DNA of 55,860 nt from Terrisporobacter mayombei. Lineage in GTDB: Bacteria > Bacillota > Clostridia > Peptostreptococcales > Peptostreptococcaceae. The notes beneath the pieces are model-generated. The model worked only from the letters and a program-made list of their open reading frames with translations. It had not been told where the DNA came from and made no database searches. The translations under genes were made by a program, and so were the position numbers. Each line of letters begins with the position of its first letter. The stretch's first letter is position 1. The stretch is taken from NCBI RefSeq assembly GCF_014333445.1, contig NZ_JACRYU010000021.1, forward strand, positions 1-55,860. Reading direction: 5' to 3'. Positions 1 to 8,545 of the stretch are shown here, piece by piece.

Positions 1-130
1 ATAAAAGTTGTTACCTGCTCAGACTAATCATTATCTGAATATCTGGCTTGGTTTGTTTGTGTTTAATTCTTAAAGAATTAATTTATTGTTAACCTACTGT
101 TTAATTTTCAAAGTTCTTATTTCTTTCGAC
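1..130 (-). other. rRNA leader (5' pre-16S region)
   Basis: Transcribed leader between promoter P2 and the 16S gene expected left of the window. A boxA-like antitermination sequence (minus strand AGAACTTTGAAAATT) is at about 104-118. No mature rRNA sequence is visible. From about 251 to 635 I see only AT-rich intergenic sequence with no supported gene. Confidence 0.65.
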
Positions 131-136
131 TTATTT

Positions 137-165
137 ATCTTATCAAGTTTGTTGAGCTTTGTCAA
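137..165 (-). promoter_or_regulatory. rRNA operon promoter P2
   Basis: Read on the minus strand there is a -35 TTGACA (160-165), a 17-nt spacer and a -10 TAAGAT (137-142). It reads out of the window to the left. Downstream lies a leader containing CTTTGAAAATTAAAC, a boxA-like element typical of clostridial rRNA leaders. The 16S gene itself is not in the window; by analogy with relatives its 5' end should lie within a few bases of coordinate 1. Confidence 0.85.
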
Positions 166-221
166 CAACTTTTTTTAATAAGTTTTTCCGTCCTTTCTAG
201 TATTTCTCAAGGACAAGTATT

Positions 222-250
222 ACTATACCATATCAAAATTATATCGTCAA
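222..250 (-). promoter_or_regulatory. rRNA operon promoter P1
   Basis: A second minus-strand sigma-A promoter: -35 TTGACG (245-250), 17-nt spacer, -10 TATAGT (222-227). Its -10 lies about 85 bp upstream of the P2 -10. Tandem promoters of this kind are usual for rRNA operons of Firmicutes. Confidence 0.75.
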
Positions 251-635
251 TATTTTTATTTTTTATTTTTCAAATATATAAAATTATTTTAACCATTTAT
301 ATTATTTACTATACTATGATAAATATGAAATTTATTTTCACGACAAAAATTCCATTCGCTATCTATCAACTTTGTCATTAGTTTCATCTATAACATTCTA
401 TCTTTATTTTATATTCTGTACCTATCATTTATTTTGATTATATAAATCAATCCTTTTAGCTTAATTTGATCAAAACATTTTATAAGATACATTTTACTTA
501 GTGTAAAATATTTTATTTACATACTTGAATTGTATTTCAAACCAATATAGTTTAGCTAATTATTTATGTATCTCATCATATATAATATAAATCTACATAT
601 CTCTGTTTATAAAAATAAAATATTTTAAATAATAG

Positions 636-670
636 AAAAGCTTTAATTGCATATAACAACTAAAGCTTTT
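636..670 (-). terminator. terminator of the cadmium/zinc efflux operon
   Basis: Arms AAAAGCTTTA (636-645) and TAAAGCTTTT (661-670) form a perfect 10-bp stem directly after the ATPase stop codon. A weak T-rich tail follows on the minus strand. Confidence 0.7.
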
Positions 671-674
671 ATTT

Positions 675-3299
675 TTATCTCATAACTCTCATGGCATTTA
701 AGACTGCGATTAATGCAACACCTACATCTGCAAATACAGCTTCCCACATGCTTGCCATACCTAATGCTCCAAATATCATAACAATTACTTTTATTCCTAA
801 AGCAAATATAATATTTTGCCATACTATTTTATAAGTTTTTTTAGATATTTTTATACTTTGAGCTATTTTACTTGGTTCATCAGTCATTATAACTACATCT
901 GCTGCTTCTATTGCTGCATCTGAGCCTAGTCCACCCATAGCAATACCCACATCAACACGAGCAAGTACAGGAGCATCATTTATTCCATCACCAACAAATG
1001 CAATCTTTTCTTTTTCACTTCTACCAATATATATTTCTTCTATTTTTTCAACTTTTTCATTCGGTAATAAATTAGAAAATACTTTATCTATTTTTAATTT
1101 AGACGCAACTTCATCAGCGACTTTTTTATTATCACCTGTTAACATTACAGTTTGTTTAATCCCCTGAGATTTTATTTCTCTTATAGCTTCTTGACTATCA
1201 ACTTTTATCTTATCAGATATTACTATATATCCTTTAAATTCATTATTTACAGCTATATAAACAACTGTCCCTATCTCTTTTGTATTTTCAAAATCTACGT
1301 TATTAGCTTTCATTAATTTTTCATTGCCAGCTAATATATAATCATCTTCATATTTTACTCTTATACCATAAGCAGCGATTTCTTCATATTCATCAATTTT
1401 ATTTAAATTAACTTCTTTATTATAGTACTCTAATATAGATTTGGCTATTGGATGATTAGAATTAGCTTCTGCTATAGAAGCATATTCCATTAGTTTTTCT
1501 TCCGATATCCCAACTGAATTTACTTTTACAACATCAAATACACCTTCTGTAAGAGTACCTGTTTTATCAAATACTACTGTATCAACATATCTTAATGCTT
1601 CTAAATAGTTGCTTCCTTTTATTAATATTCCATTTTTAGAGGCAACCCCTATACCACTAAAATAACTTAAAGGTATAGATAGCACTAAAGCACATGGACA
1701 AGATACTACTAAGAAAATTAATCCTCTGTGTACCCACTCAGCAAATGATGCTCCAGGTACAAATAATGGTGGTAATATTGATATTAACACTGCTAATACA
1801 ACTACTATAGGAGTATAATATCTTGAAAATACAGATATAAAGTTTTCTGTTTTAGATTTTTTACTACTTGCATTTTCAACAAGATCTAATATTTTAGAAA
1901 CTGTAGATTCAGAGAAATCTTTAGTAACTTTTATAGTTAATAAAGCATTTTTATTAATAAATCCTGATAATAAATCATCACCTGCATTTACACTTCTAAG
2001 AACTGATTCACCTGTAAGAGCTGATGTATCAACCATAGAATTACCTTCTACTACTACACCATCTAGCGGAACTTTCTCTCCTGGCTTAACTACTATAATA
2101 TCACCAATTTCAACTTCTTCTGGATCTACAACTTTTATAGAATTTGCCACTTTTAAATTGGCTACATCTGGTCTTATTTGCATTAAGTCCGAAATAGATT
2201 TTCTTGATTTACCAACTGCAAGTTCTTGTAAATATTCTCCTATTTTATAGAATAACATTACTCCAACAGCTTCTGATGATTCTCCGATTATAATCGCACC
2301 TATTGTAGCAACCGTCATTAAGAAGTTCTCATCAAATACTCTACCTTTTGTGATATTTCTTAATGCTTTATATACAACATCTCCACCTACTATTAAATAA
2401 GAAACAAGAAAAATAATTAATGAATACTTACTATTAACTCCCATAGCTTCCTCTACAAAAGCAAATATAAACACTAATGCACCTATAATTATTTTTATAG
2501 ATTCTTTCTTACTATTGTCTTCTTTAGGATTCGATATTTTATTACCTTGACTATTTTGTTTTTTATCTTCTTTACTAGATATACTTATCTCTAATCCTTG
2601 TTCTATATTATTTATTGTATCTATAACATTTTTAATAACATCGTCTTCATTGTAAGATTCAATTTCTATTGATAACTTTTTATTAATAAAATTTAAATTA
2701 GCTGATTTTATCCCATCTAATAAAGCTACCTTTTCATTTATCACTTCTGCACAATGAGCGCAATTAAGTCCTCCTAATGTTAGTTCTTTTTTATTAGATT
2801 TATTTATTTTTTTATCATTTATTAATTCAATATCAAGCCCTGGCTCTACATCATTAATTACATCAATTACATTTTCAATAACAATATTTTCATTATCAGA
2901 ATCTATCTCTATTGATAATTTTTTATTCACAAAATTTAAGTTAGATTTTTTTATACCGTCTAATAAAGATACTTTATCATTTATCACTTCTGCACAATGA
3001 GCACAGCTAAGCCCCCCTAGAATTAACTCTCTTTTGTTAGATTCTTTTGTAATTTTATTTATAACTTCAATGTCTAATCCTGGTTCTATACTGTTAATTA
3101 AATTAATAACTTCATCTATTATATCTTCTTCATTTTTACAAGCATCTATTTGTAACGTTAACTTTTTACTGATAAAATTAATATTACTTGCTTGTACACC
3201 ATCTATATTTTTTACAGTATCACCTATAACTTCTGCGCAGTGAGCACATGTTAAACCACCAAGCATAAGTTCTTTTTTCACTAAAACTGCTGTTGACAT
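675..3299 (-). CDS. cadA: Cd/Zn/Pb-type P1B ATPase with three N-terminal metal-binding domains
   Basis: Membrane pump that exports soft divalent metals (probably Zn(II), Cd(II), Pb(II)) using ATP. At 874 residues it is longer than typical CadA/ZntA (about 700-750), because the N-terminus carries three consecutive HMA-like domains, each with a GGLxCAHCAE metal loop (near residues 15-22, 95 and 172). The core shows the membrane motif CPCALVLS, the phosphorylation motif DKTGTLTEG, the SNHPIA nucleotide-binding motif and GDGINDAP. CPC followed by ALVLSIP fits the Zn/Cd class better than the Cu class. It lies 13 bp downstream of an ArsR-family repressor and is surely co-transcribed. AGGAGGAG precedes the ATG. 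Exact metal preference cannot be read from sequence. Confidence 0.93.
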   Translation of the reverse strand: MSTAVLVKKELMLGGLTCAHCAEVIGDTVKNIDGVQASNINFISKKLTLQIDACKNEEDIIDEVINLINSIEPGLDIEVINKITKESNKRELILGGLSCAHCAEVINDKVSLLDGIKKSNLNFVNKKLSIEIDSDNENIVIENVIDVINDVEPGLDIELINDKKINKSNKKELTLGGLNCAHCAEVINEKVALLDGIKSANLNFINKKLSIEIESYNEDDVIKNVIDTINNIEQGLEISISSKEDKKQNSQGNKISNPKEDNSKKESIKIIIGALVFIFAFVEEAMGVNSKYSLIIFLVSYLIVGGDVVYKALRNITKGRVFDENFLMTVATIGAIIIGESSEAVGVMLFYKIGEYLQELAVGKSRKSISDLMQIRPDVANLKVANSIKVVDPEEVEIGDIIVVKPGEKVPLDGVVVEGNSMVDTSALTGESVLRSVNAGDDLLSGFINKNALLTIKVTKDFSESTVSKILDLVENASSKKSKTENFISVFSRYYTPIVVVLAVLISILPPLFVPGASFAEWVHRGLIFLVVSCPCALVLSIPLSYFSGIGVASKNGILIKGSNYLEALRYVDTVVFDKTGTLTEGVFDVVKVNSVGISEEKLMEYASIAEANSNHPIAKSILEYYNKEVNLNKIDEYEEIAAYGIRVKYEDDYILAGNEKLMKANNVDFENTKEIGTVVYIAVNNEFKGYIVISDKIKVDSQEAIREIKSQGIKQTVMLTGDNKKVADEVASKLKIDKVFSNLLPNEKVEKIEEIYIGRSEKEKIAFVGDGINDAPVLARVDVGIAMGGLGSDAAIEAADVVIMTDEPSKIAQSIKISKKTYKIVWQNIIFALGIKVIVMIFGALGMASMWEAVFADVGVALIAVLNAMRVMR

Positions 3300-3312
3300 A
3301 TACCCTCTCCTC

Positions 3313-3681
3313 CTAACGGCTATAAGTTTCTTCTATATGGCATAATCCACAATTAAAAATTTGATTTATATGATTATCGTCTAACGAATAATAAACTACT
3401 TTTCCTTCTTTTCTAAATTTGACTAATCTAGCTTGTTTTAGAACTCTCAACTGATGAGATATTGCTGACTGAGTCATATTTAAAAGGTCCGCTATATCAC
3501 ATACACACATTTCTTCCTGAAATAATGCATAAATTATTTTTATTCTAGTTGTATCCCCAAATACTTTAAATAACTCTGCTAAATCGTAAAGTTTTTCATC
3601 TTCAGGCATTTCATTTTTAATTTTACCAACTACATCCTCATGTATAAAGCAAGATTCACAACCTTTAATTGTATCGTTCAT
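3313..3681 (-). CDS. cadC: ArsR/SmtB-family metal-responsive repressor (CadC-like)
   Basis: Winged-helix repressor, 122 residues, that should release the operator when it binds metal. The recognition helix region MTQSAISHQLRVLKQARLV is canonical for the family. Two metal sites are recognisable. The alpha3N thiolate site of CadC has Cys8 and Cys11 near the N-terminus plus the CVC motif (Cys59, Cys61). The SmtB/CzrA alpha5 site has D-x-H then H and E with the spacing known from SmtB (Asp, His, His, Glu). It is the first gene of the efflux operon and is preceded by GGAGG and a palindromic operator. Metal specificity is inferred. Confidence 0.9.
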   Translation of the reverse strand: MNDTIKGCESCFIHEDVVGKIKNEMPEDEKLYDLAELFKVFGDTTRIKIIYALFQEEMCVCDIADLLNMTQSAISHQLRVLKQARLVKFRKEGKVVYYSLDDNHINQIFNCGLCHIEETYSR

Positions 3682-3707
3682 CTAACATTCCTCCATTTCA
3701 TATCTAT

Positions 3708-3733
3708 AACATATGAACAATTATTCATATGTT
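3708..3733. promoter_or_regulatory. 26-bp palindromic ArsR-family operator
   Basis: AACATATGAA (3708-3717) and TTCATATGTT (3724-3733) are perfect inverted arms. The six central bases add two further pairs, leaving one mismatched pair. It lies between the -10 and the cadC start and resembles SmtB/CzrA operators built on ATATGAAC half sites. Confidence 0.85.
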
Positions 3734-3734
3734 T

Positions 3735-3763
3735 ATATTATGTCATTTCTGTATTTTGTGCAA
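3735..3763 (-). promoter_or_regulatory. promoter of the cadC-cadA operon
   Basis: -35 TTGCAC (3758-3763), 17-nt spacer, -10 TAATAT (3735-3740) on the minus strand. The operator abuts the -10 downstream, so a bound repressor would cover the transcription start. Confidence 0.8.
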
Positions 3764-3885
3764 CAGTTTTAATAAATATTTTTTAGTTTTTTTACTTTTT
3801 TTAAACACTCATATCTCATTCTTTTAATAATATATATATTAGTAGTACTAATAAAAAATAATTAGAAGGGAGAGTAAGTTTTAAA

Positions 3886-4527
3886 ATGAATTATAATATG
3901 TATCAAAATAGAAATGATAATATAGATCCAAACTATATATATCCTCAACCATATATAGACCCTCTTATGTATATGAATCCTTATAATATGAACGGTGTTC
4001 CTATGCAAAACGCAAATCCTAATAATATGAATAGTTCTAACAATTTAAATAATGATGGTATGAACAATGGCTACTCAACATACTCAAATCAGTACGTAGA
4101 ATACCCTCAATTAACTCCATATGATACTATGACAGATAATAATACAAACGAAACTTTAGATAATACTAACAATAACACAAGCCCTAACGTAAATAACAAC
4201 AATATGAATAATACTAATAATCCAAATAATTTAAATAATGCCGGTAATAACATGAATAATATTCCAAATAATAATATGGGGAATGCTATGAATAATAACA
4301 TGAACAACGGAATGAGCAATTCAATAGGTAATAACATACCCGTTATTCCTATGATGCCACAAAATATGATGTATCCTGGCATGTACCCACCAAACATGAT
4401 GTATCCTGGCATGTACCCACCAAATATGTTTTATCAAGGTATGATGTATCCTAATCTAATGTATCCTTATATTATACCTAATATACCAGCAGTCAATATG
4501 GAAGAGTTCGATGAGGAAGAAATGTAA
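3886..4527 (+). CDS. Asn/Met/Pro/Tyr-rich low-complexity protein, function unknown
   Basis: 213 residues, very rich in Asn with Met, Tyr and Pro, no signal peptide and no recognisable catalytic domain. The N-terminal part has NxMY/PYIDP-type segments, the centre is almost pure Asn/Met runs, then a MYPGMYPPNM unit is repeated twice and decays. The tail is acidic (NMEEFDEEEM). At DNA level a 30-bp unit is repeated in tandem (4366-4425). GGGAG is about 13 bases before the ATG, longer than ideal. Composition recalls spore coat or other assembly proteins of Firmicutes, but this is only a resemblance. It stands alone between two oppositely oriented genes. Confidence 0.8.
   Translation: MNYNMYQNRNDNIDPNYIYPQPYIDPLMYMNPYNMNGVPMQNANPNNMNSSNNLNNDGMNNGYSTYSNQYVEYPQLTPYDTMTDNNTNETLDNTNNNTSPNVNNNNMNNTNNPNNLNNAGNNMNNIPNNNMGNAMNNNMNNGMSNSIGNNIPVIPMMPQNMMYPGMYPPNMMYPGMYPPNMFYQGMMYPNLMYPYIIPNIPAVNMEEFDEEEM
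4366..4425 (+). repeat. two tandem 30-bp coding repeats
   Basis: Unit beginning ATGATGTATCCTGGCATG at 4366 is repeated from 4396 with only the last base changed. It encodes the MMYPGMYPPN decapeptide repeat, a likely product of recent slippage or unequal crossover. Confidence 0.9.
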
Positions 4528-4569
4528 ATCAAAAATATTTTAAATTTATTAATATTTATTTTTAATATA

Positions 4570-4610
4570 AATCCCCTATTTTTATGGGGGGTTATTTATT
4601 TTTTATTTTT
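4570..4610 (+). terminator. terminator of the Asn/Met-rich gene
   Basis: CCCC and GGGG arms around a TATTTTTAT loop with G-T and A-T extension, followed on the plus strand by a long T-rich run. Confidence 0.8.
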
Positions 4611-4696
4611 TTTCAAAAAAGTGTTATAAAAATCTTTATTCTGTCTACAATACATAATGTATTCCTCATAATATTCCCCCAATATTATAAATACAA

Positions 4697-4732
4697 AAAG
4701 GGCAATCTAGTTTAACTAGCATTGCCCTTCTT
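4697..4732 (-). terminator. terminator (probably bidirectional)
   Basis: AAGGGCAAT and ATTGCCCTT arms with an inner CTAG/CTAG pairing. A T-run follows on the minus strand, serving the gene ending at 4778; a weaker T-rich stretch follows on the plus strand. Confidence 0.8.
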
Positions 4733-4777
4733 TGTTTACTCAAAATTGAAATTATATATAAGACCTAAATGAAAACA

Positions 4778-5860
4778 TTAATTTAAGAAATCCTCAAAAT
4801 CATCAGAACCAGATTCTACAAAATCGTATAATACATTTTCTTCAAAGAAATAACTATCCATTGTATTTAGATGATCTTTGTATTTAGTTAAAAGAAGTTT
4901 ATTAATGTATTTTCTATCTTTTTCAGAATATGTACCTACAAAAAATTCATTTCCAATCTGATAATAAATTGATTTTATATCATTATTAATCACATATACA
5001 TTCTGTTTAACATGATTATTATTAAAATTAAATCTTGTGAAAAATACACCTTCTTCCATATCGCTTTTTAACATAAAAGGATTATCATAGTAAAATTCTT
5101 GTAAGAATTTTTCTTTTCTATTTAATTCATAAATATCAATGTATTCTGGTTTAGATATCTCATCAAAAACTTCGAAATCATACATAGGTTCCTTATCAGT
5201 TACTAATAATGATTCTATTTTAAAATCATCTTTATCTTTAGATATATTAAAAGCTATCTTACAAGTATAATATCCATCTTCATCTTCATATAAAGCTTCA
5301 CTAATATACACTCCATTACCTCTATCTATAACCTTATTTTTTAATAATGCTCCATTTATTTTTGTTATATGATTATTAGATATTTCTTCGCTATTAGAGA
5401 AATACTTTAAACTTTCTCTATCTCTAGCAATAAATCTCATAGTCATATAATTTATAAACTCTACACCGCTCTCTATTTTTTTACATATAATAGGATACAC
5501 TTCATCTAGTGTTAGATCAGATTTAAAATTTTCTATGATATCTATATATTCATCTACATTTCCTGGAAGTTCCTTACTGTATTGAATATTTTTGTTTCCA
5601 AAGTGATTTATTAAAAATAAAGCAACTTCTTCTTTTACTAATATTCTACTTTCACCAAGTCCTCCCATAAGTCTTTCTTCTTCCCTCATAGCTTCTTTTG
5701 TTGTAGGATTTTTTAAACTTACATAATCAGCAATTCCTAATCCTTCTCCATCTAATAAAAAATATTGGTATATATTTTCTTCTTTTTTCTCATATTTTAT
5801 AATAAGACCCATACTTCCCATGAGTCTAGATTTTGTTATTTTGGCATAATCAAATGTCAT
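4778..5860 (-). CDS. conserved hypothetical protein, function unknown
   Basis: 360 residues, soluble, charged, with no signal peptide or membrane segment. I do not recognise a family. Visible features are a short hydrophobic beta-like N-terminus (SMGLIIKYE...YQYFLLDGEGLG), a Gly/Glu-rich stretch (EERLMGGLGESRILV) near residue 65 and an acidic C-terminus (ESGSDDFEDFLN). Start: AAGGA about 10 bases before the ATG. It has its own terminator and is divergent from the HAD gene to its right, so it is probably monocistronic. Confidence 0.8.
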   Translation of the reverse strand: MTFDYAKITKSRLMGSMGLIIKYEKKEENIYQYFLLDGEGLGIADYVSLKNPTTKEAMREEERLMGGLGESRILVKEEVALFLINHFGNKNIQYSKELPGNVDEYIDIIENFKSDLTLDEVYPIICKKIESGVEFINYMTMRFIARDRESLKYFSNSEEISNNHITKINGALLKNKVIDRGNGVYISEALYEDEDGYYTCKIAFNISKDKDDFKIESLLVTDKEPMYDFEVFDEISKPEYIDIYELNRKEKFLQEFYYDNPFMLKSDMEEGVFFTRFNFNNNHVKQNVYVINNDIKSIYYQIGNEFFVGTYSEKDRKYINKLLLTKYKDHLNTMDSYFFEENVLYDFVESGSDDFEDFLN

Positions 5861-5991
5861 AAGTTCACATCCTTAATTTGTAATAATCATTTATTAATTT
5901 AAATATATTTTATGTAATATTTATAATTATAGTTTACAACAAAATCAAATTTTATAATATAATAAAGTAAATACTTATATGAGGTGATTCA

Positions 5992-6726
5992 ATGAAAAAT
6001 ATAGGAGCTTTTTTTGATATTGATGGAACAATTTATAGAGATTCTCTTATGGTAGAACATTTTAAAAAGCTTATTAAATATGAGATTGTAGATCAAAAAG
6101 CTTGGGTTGCCCATGCTAGGGATACATTTTTAGATTGGGATAAAAGACAAGCTAATTATGATGACTATCTTGATGAAATATGTGATTTATATGTTAAGTC
6201 ATTACAAAACGTAGATAAATCAGGAATTGATTTTACTAGTGATCAAGTTATTGCTTTAAAGTCAGAGCGTGTTTATAAATATACACACTCAAGAATAAAA
6301 TGGCATTTAGAAAATGGACATAAAGTTATTTTTATATCTGGAAGTCCAAGCTTTTTAGTGGAAAAGATGGCTAAAAAATATAATGCAACAGATTACGCAG
6401 GTAGTGAATATATATTTGAAGACGGTAAATTTAACGGAACTGTCATACCTATGTGGGACTCAAAAAGTAAAAATATTGCTATAGATACATTTGTAGAAAA
6501 GTACGATATAGATTTAAGTCACTCTTATGCCTACGGAGATACCAATGGTGATATTAGCATGCTTAAGCGTGTTGGACATCCTGTAGCAATTAATCCAACT
6601 AACGAATTAGTTAATCACATAATAAAAGATGACACTTTAAGAGAGAGAGCTCAAGTAATAGTGGAAAGAAAAGATATAATTTATTCTTTAGATTGCAATG
6701 TGAAAAGATTTGAGATAGGCTTATAA
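5992..6726 (+). CDS. HAD-superfamily phosphatase, subfamily IB (SerB-like)
   Basis: 244 residues. Hydrolase of the haloacid dehalogenase fold, probably cleaving a small phosphate ester. The four HAD motifs are present: FFDIDGT with nucleophile Asp and acid Asp at the N-terminus; ISGSPS (motif II Ser); a Lys in the DSKSKN stretch (motif III); GDTNGD for Mg2+ binding (motif IV). An alpha-helical cap lies between motifs I and II, as in the IB group that includes phosphoserine phosphatases. GAGGTG precedes the ATG. The next gene follows after 27 bp on the same strand, so they are likely co-transcribed. Substrate unknown. Confidence 0.88.
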   Translation: MKNIGAFFDIDGTIYRDSLMVEHFKKLIKYEIVDQKAWVAHARDTFLDWDKRQANYDDYLDEICDLYVKSLQNVDKSGIDFTSDQVIALKSERVYKYTHSRIKWHLENGHKVIFISGSPSFLVEKMAKKYNATDYAGSEYIFEDGKFNGTVIPMWDSKSKNIAIDTFVEKYDIDLSHSYAYGDTNGDISMLKRVGHPVAINPTNELVNHIIKDDTLRERAQVIVERKDIIYSLDCNVKRFEIGL

Positions 6727-6753
6727 TATACCAATTGTACGGAGGATGATAAC

Positions 6754-7527
6754 TTGAATATAAACGAAAGAATTTTAAACTTTATTGATATTCTTGGTGA
6801 CTTAGATAATATAAGCAAAAAATTATATTTGGAATCACCTGAGACCTGGATAGACTTCTCAGACAAAGTTTCTGAACAAAATATAGATGAAATGGTTCTA
6901 TTTTATGCAAGTAAATATAATTATGTATCTGTATTAAAATTTGTTGAAGAAAACAAAATAATAAATTTAGATGGTCCATCTAGAAATAAACAATTTTCAT
7001 CTATAAGAAATCATCTTATAGCTGTCTCTAGAGATTATAATAGCATAGATACATACAACTATTTAATAGGTAATTATGAAGAACAAAAAGATACATCTGA
7101 AATAGAAAATAATTCTTTAAAAGAACAACAAAATATAAATAGTTATACACCTGTTTTCTTATGTCCTCATTGCAGTTCAAATGTTTTTCAAAGCGGATAT
7201 AAGATTTTCGAAGAAATAAGCTATAGTTTTTCAAAAGAAAAAAACAAATCCAAAGAAATATCTAGACAAAGGGATAGCAGAGTATTTTGTTGCAATTGTA
7301 ATTATAATATTGATAATGTATCTATAGAACTATTAGAAAATCTATGTTCTATCCACAACTGTAAAAAATGCGGTAATGATCTAACAGAAATCGGTATAGA
7401 TGAAAAAATAAAGATGATATTTGATGATAAAAATAAAAAGTTTACTTCTTCAATAAAGACTTATAACTGTCCATCTTGCCAAGAAGAATTAAACGAATAT
7501 CAAGCAAAATACTTTAATTTGGTATAA
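6754..7527 (+). CDS. hypothetical protein with C-terminal zinc-ribbon pairs
   Basis: 257 residues starting at TTG; a strong GGAGG lies 8 bases before it and no ATG is better placed. The N-terminal half is helical and acidic, without a known domain. The C-terminal half has two treble-clef or zinc-ribbon-like sets: CPHC ... CCNC, then CKKC ... CPSC, likely binding two structural zinc ions. It follows the HAD phosphatase in an apparent two-gene operon. Function unknown; the cysteines could mediate nucleic-acid or protein contact. Confidence 0.8.
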   Translation: MNINERILNFIDILGDLDNISKKLYLESPETWIDFSDKVSEQNIDEMVLFYASKYNYVSVLKFVEENKIINLDGPSRNKQFSSIRNHLIAVSRDYNSIDTYNYLIGNYEEQKDTSEIENNSLKEQQNINSYTPVFLCPHCSSNVFQSGYKIFEEISYSFSKEKNKSKEISRQRDSRVFCCNCNYNIDNVSIELLENLCSIHNCKKCGNDLTEIGIDEKIKMIFDDKNKKFTSSIKTYNCPSCQEELNEYQAKYFNLV

Positions 7528-7576
7528 CCTTATTATTAAGAAGCTTTATTCAATATAATTTATATATAAAATAATT

Positions 7577-7620
7577 AAAAAGGACTAAAAATATATTGAT
7601 ATATCTTTAGTCCTTTTATT
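7577..7620. terminator. bidirectional terminator
   Basis: AAAAGGACTAAA and TTTAGTCCTTTT arms between convergent genes ending at 7527 (plus) and 7619 (minus), with A/T runs on both sides. Confidence 0.85.
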
Positions 7621-8110
7621 ATTTATTAAAAATTATTTTTCGCAATCTGACATTGTAATAATCTATAAATCTAGAATATACATAATCATAAATTATAAAT
7701 GCCATCTCAAATATCACTATAGTAATAAAGTTAATAGGTATATATATAAAATTCTTTAATATAAAATATGCTATAAAAATCAATATATTTGCTGATATTA
7801 ATTTCATAATATATTCTATTAAAAAACTTCTATCTTTTTCTATTACATACTTTATCAATCCATAAATACCAAATGTAAAAATATATAATATCCATTGAAA
7901 TTTGTTAGCCATAACTATAAAACTCAATATTACAGAGGCCATATAAAATATTGTACCTAATTTAGGACCCCACTCCATTATTATAATAGATATAGGTAAA
8001 GATGCTAATCCCATAAGGAATAGTGTATTAATAGGTATTACATTAACTAATAATAATAAAATTATATTTAAAGCTAATAAAATACCTCCGTAAGAAATCT
8101 TTTTACTCAT
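7619..8110 (-). CDS. small integral membrane protein, function unknown
   Basis: 163 residues with about five to six hydrophobic segments and a basic C-terminus (NVRLRKIIFNK). The N-terminal KKISYGGILLALNIILLLL resembles the first helix of small membrane S-components, but no signature residues are evident, so this is not asserted. The ATG at 8110 is preferred because AGGAG lies 9 bases before it; an upstream in-frame TTG (8119) would sit against the ribosome-binding site. That site overlaps the stop of the cysteine-rich gene upstream, so translation is probably coupled. Confidence 0.78.
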   Translation of the reverse strand: MSKKISYGGILLALNIILLLLVNVIPINTLFLMGLASLPISIIIMEWGPKLGTIFYMASVILSFIVMANKFQWILYIFTFGIYGLIKYVIEKDRSFLIEYIMKLISANILIFIAYFILKNFIYIPINFITIVIFEMAFIIYDYVYSRFIDYYNVRLRKIIFNK

Positions 8111-8122
8111 ACTCTTCAACTC

Positions 8123-8545
8123 CTAGAAACAAGTACACAAATCTCCTCCAAAACACTCACAACATGAATCACAGCAATATAATGTACATAAGTCACTACA
8201 ACAATCATCTCCACAACAGCAGCAACAGCATCCATTTGAATCATATCGTCTATTCCTATTGTAATTATAAGAACGTTGGTTATAATCGCCTCTATAATTA
8301 TTATATTGATTGTATGCATTTATATATTCTTTATTGTTAGGTTCCATAAATTTAGCTCTTTTCAAGCAATCTTCACCTTCTTCGTAGTACCCAATATTCA
8401 TAGCAGATAATCCTCTTAAATAGTACCATTCTCCACATTTATCACTTATACTTTGTAAAAACTCATATGCTCTCTTAAATTCTTTATTCGCTATAAATTT
8501 TCTAGCAGTTAAAAATATTTCTTCATCATAAACATTATTGTACAT
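8123..8545 (-). CDS. TPR-like protein with cysteine-rich tail
   Basis: 140 residues. The N-terminal 75 residues form two to three TPR-like helices (AYEFLQSISDKCGEWYYLRG ... EPNNKEYINAYNQ), then a Tyr/Asn/Arg-rich linker, then a tail with 16 Cys in about 36 residues including six in a row. This matches, as I recall, the C-terminal part of clostridial J-domain proteins encoded next to DUF5685 genes, but no J domain is present. AAGGAAG lies 8 bases before the ATG at 8545; an in-frame GTG at 8554 overlaps that site and is less likely. The start overlaps the end of the DUF5685 gene by 11 bp. Function unknown; the tail suggests metal or Fe-S binding. Confidence 0.8.
   Translation of the reverse strand: MYNNVYDEEIFLTARKFIANKEFKRAYEFLQSISDKCGEWYYLRGLSAMNIGYYEEGEDCLKRAKFMEPNNKEYINAYNQYNNYRGDYNQRSYNYNRNRRYDSNGCCCCCCGDDCCSDLCTLYCCDSCCECFGGDLCTCF

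Noticed and set aside
4107..4412. 101-residue hydrophobic frame on the minus strand
   Set aside because: It is the antisense of the Asn/Met-rich coding repeat; Asn codons read as Leu/Ile in reverse. No ribosome-binding site.
8116..8319. Alternative small frame overlapping the Cys-rich tail
   Set aside because: Lies wholly inside the TPR/Cys-rich gene in another frame, with no ribosome-binding site.
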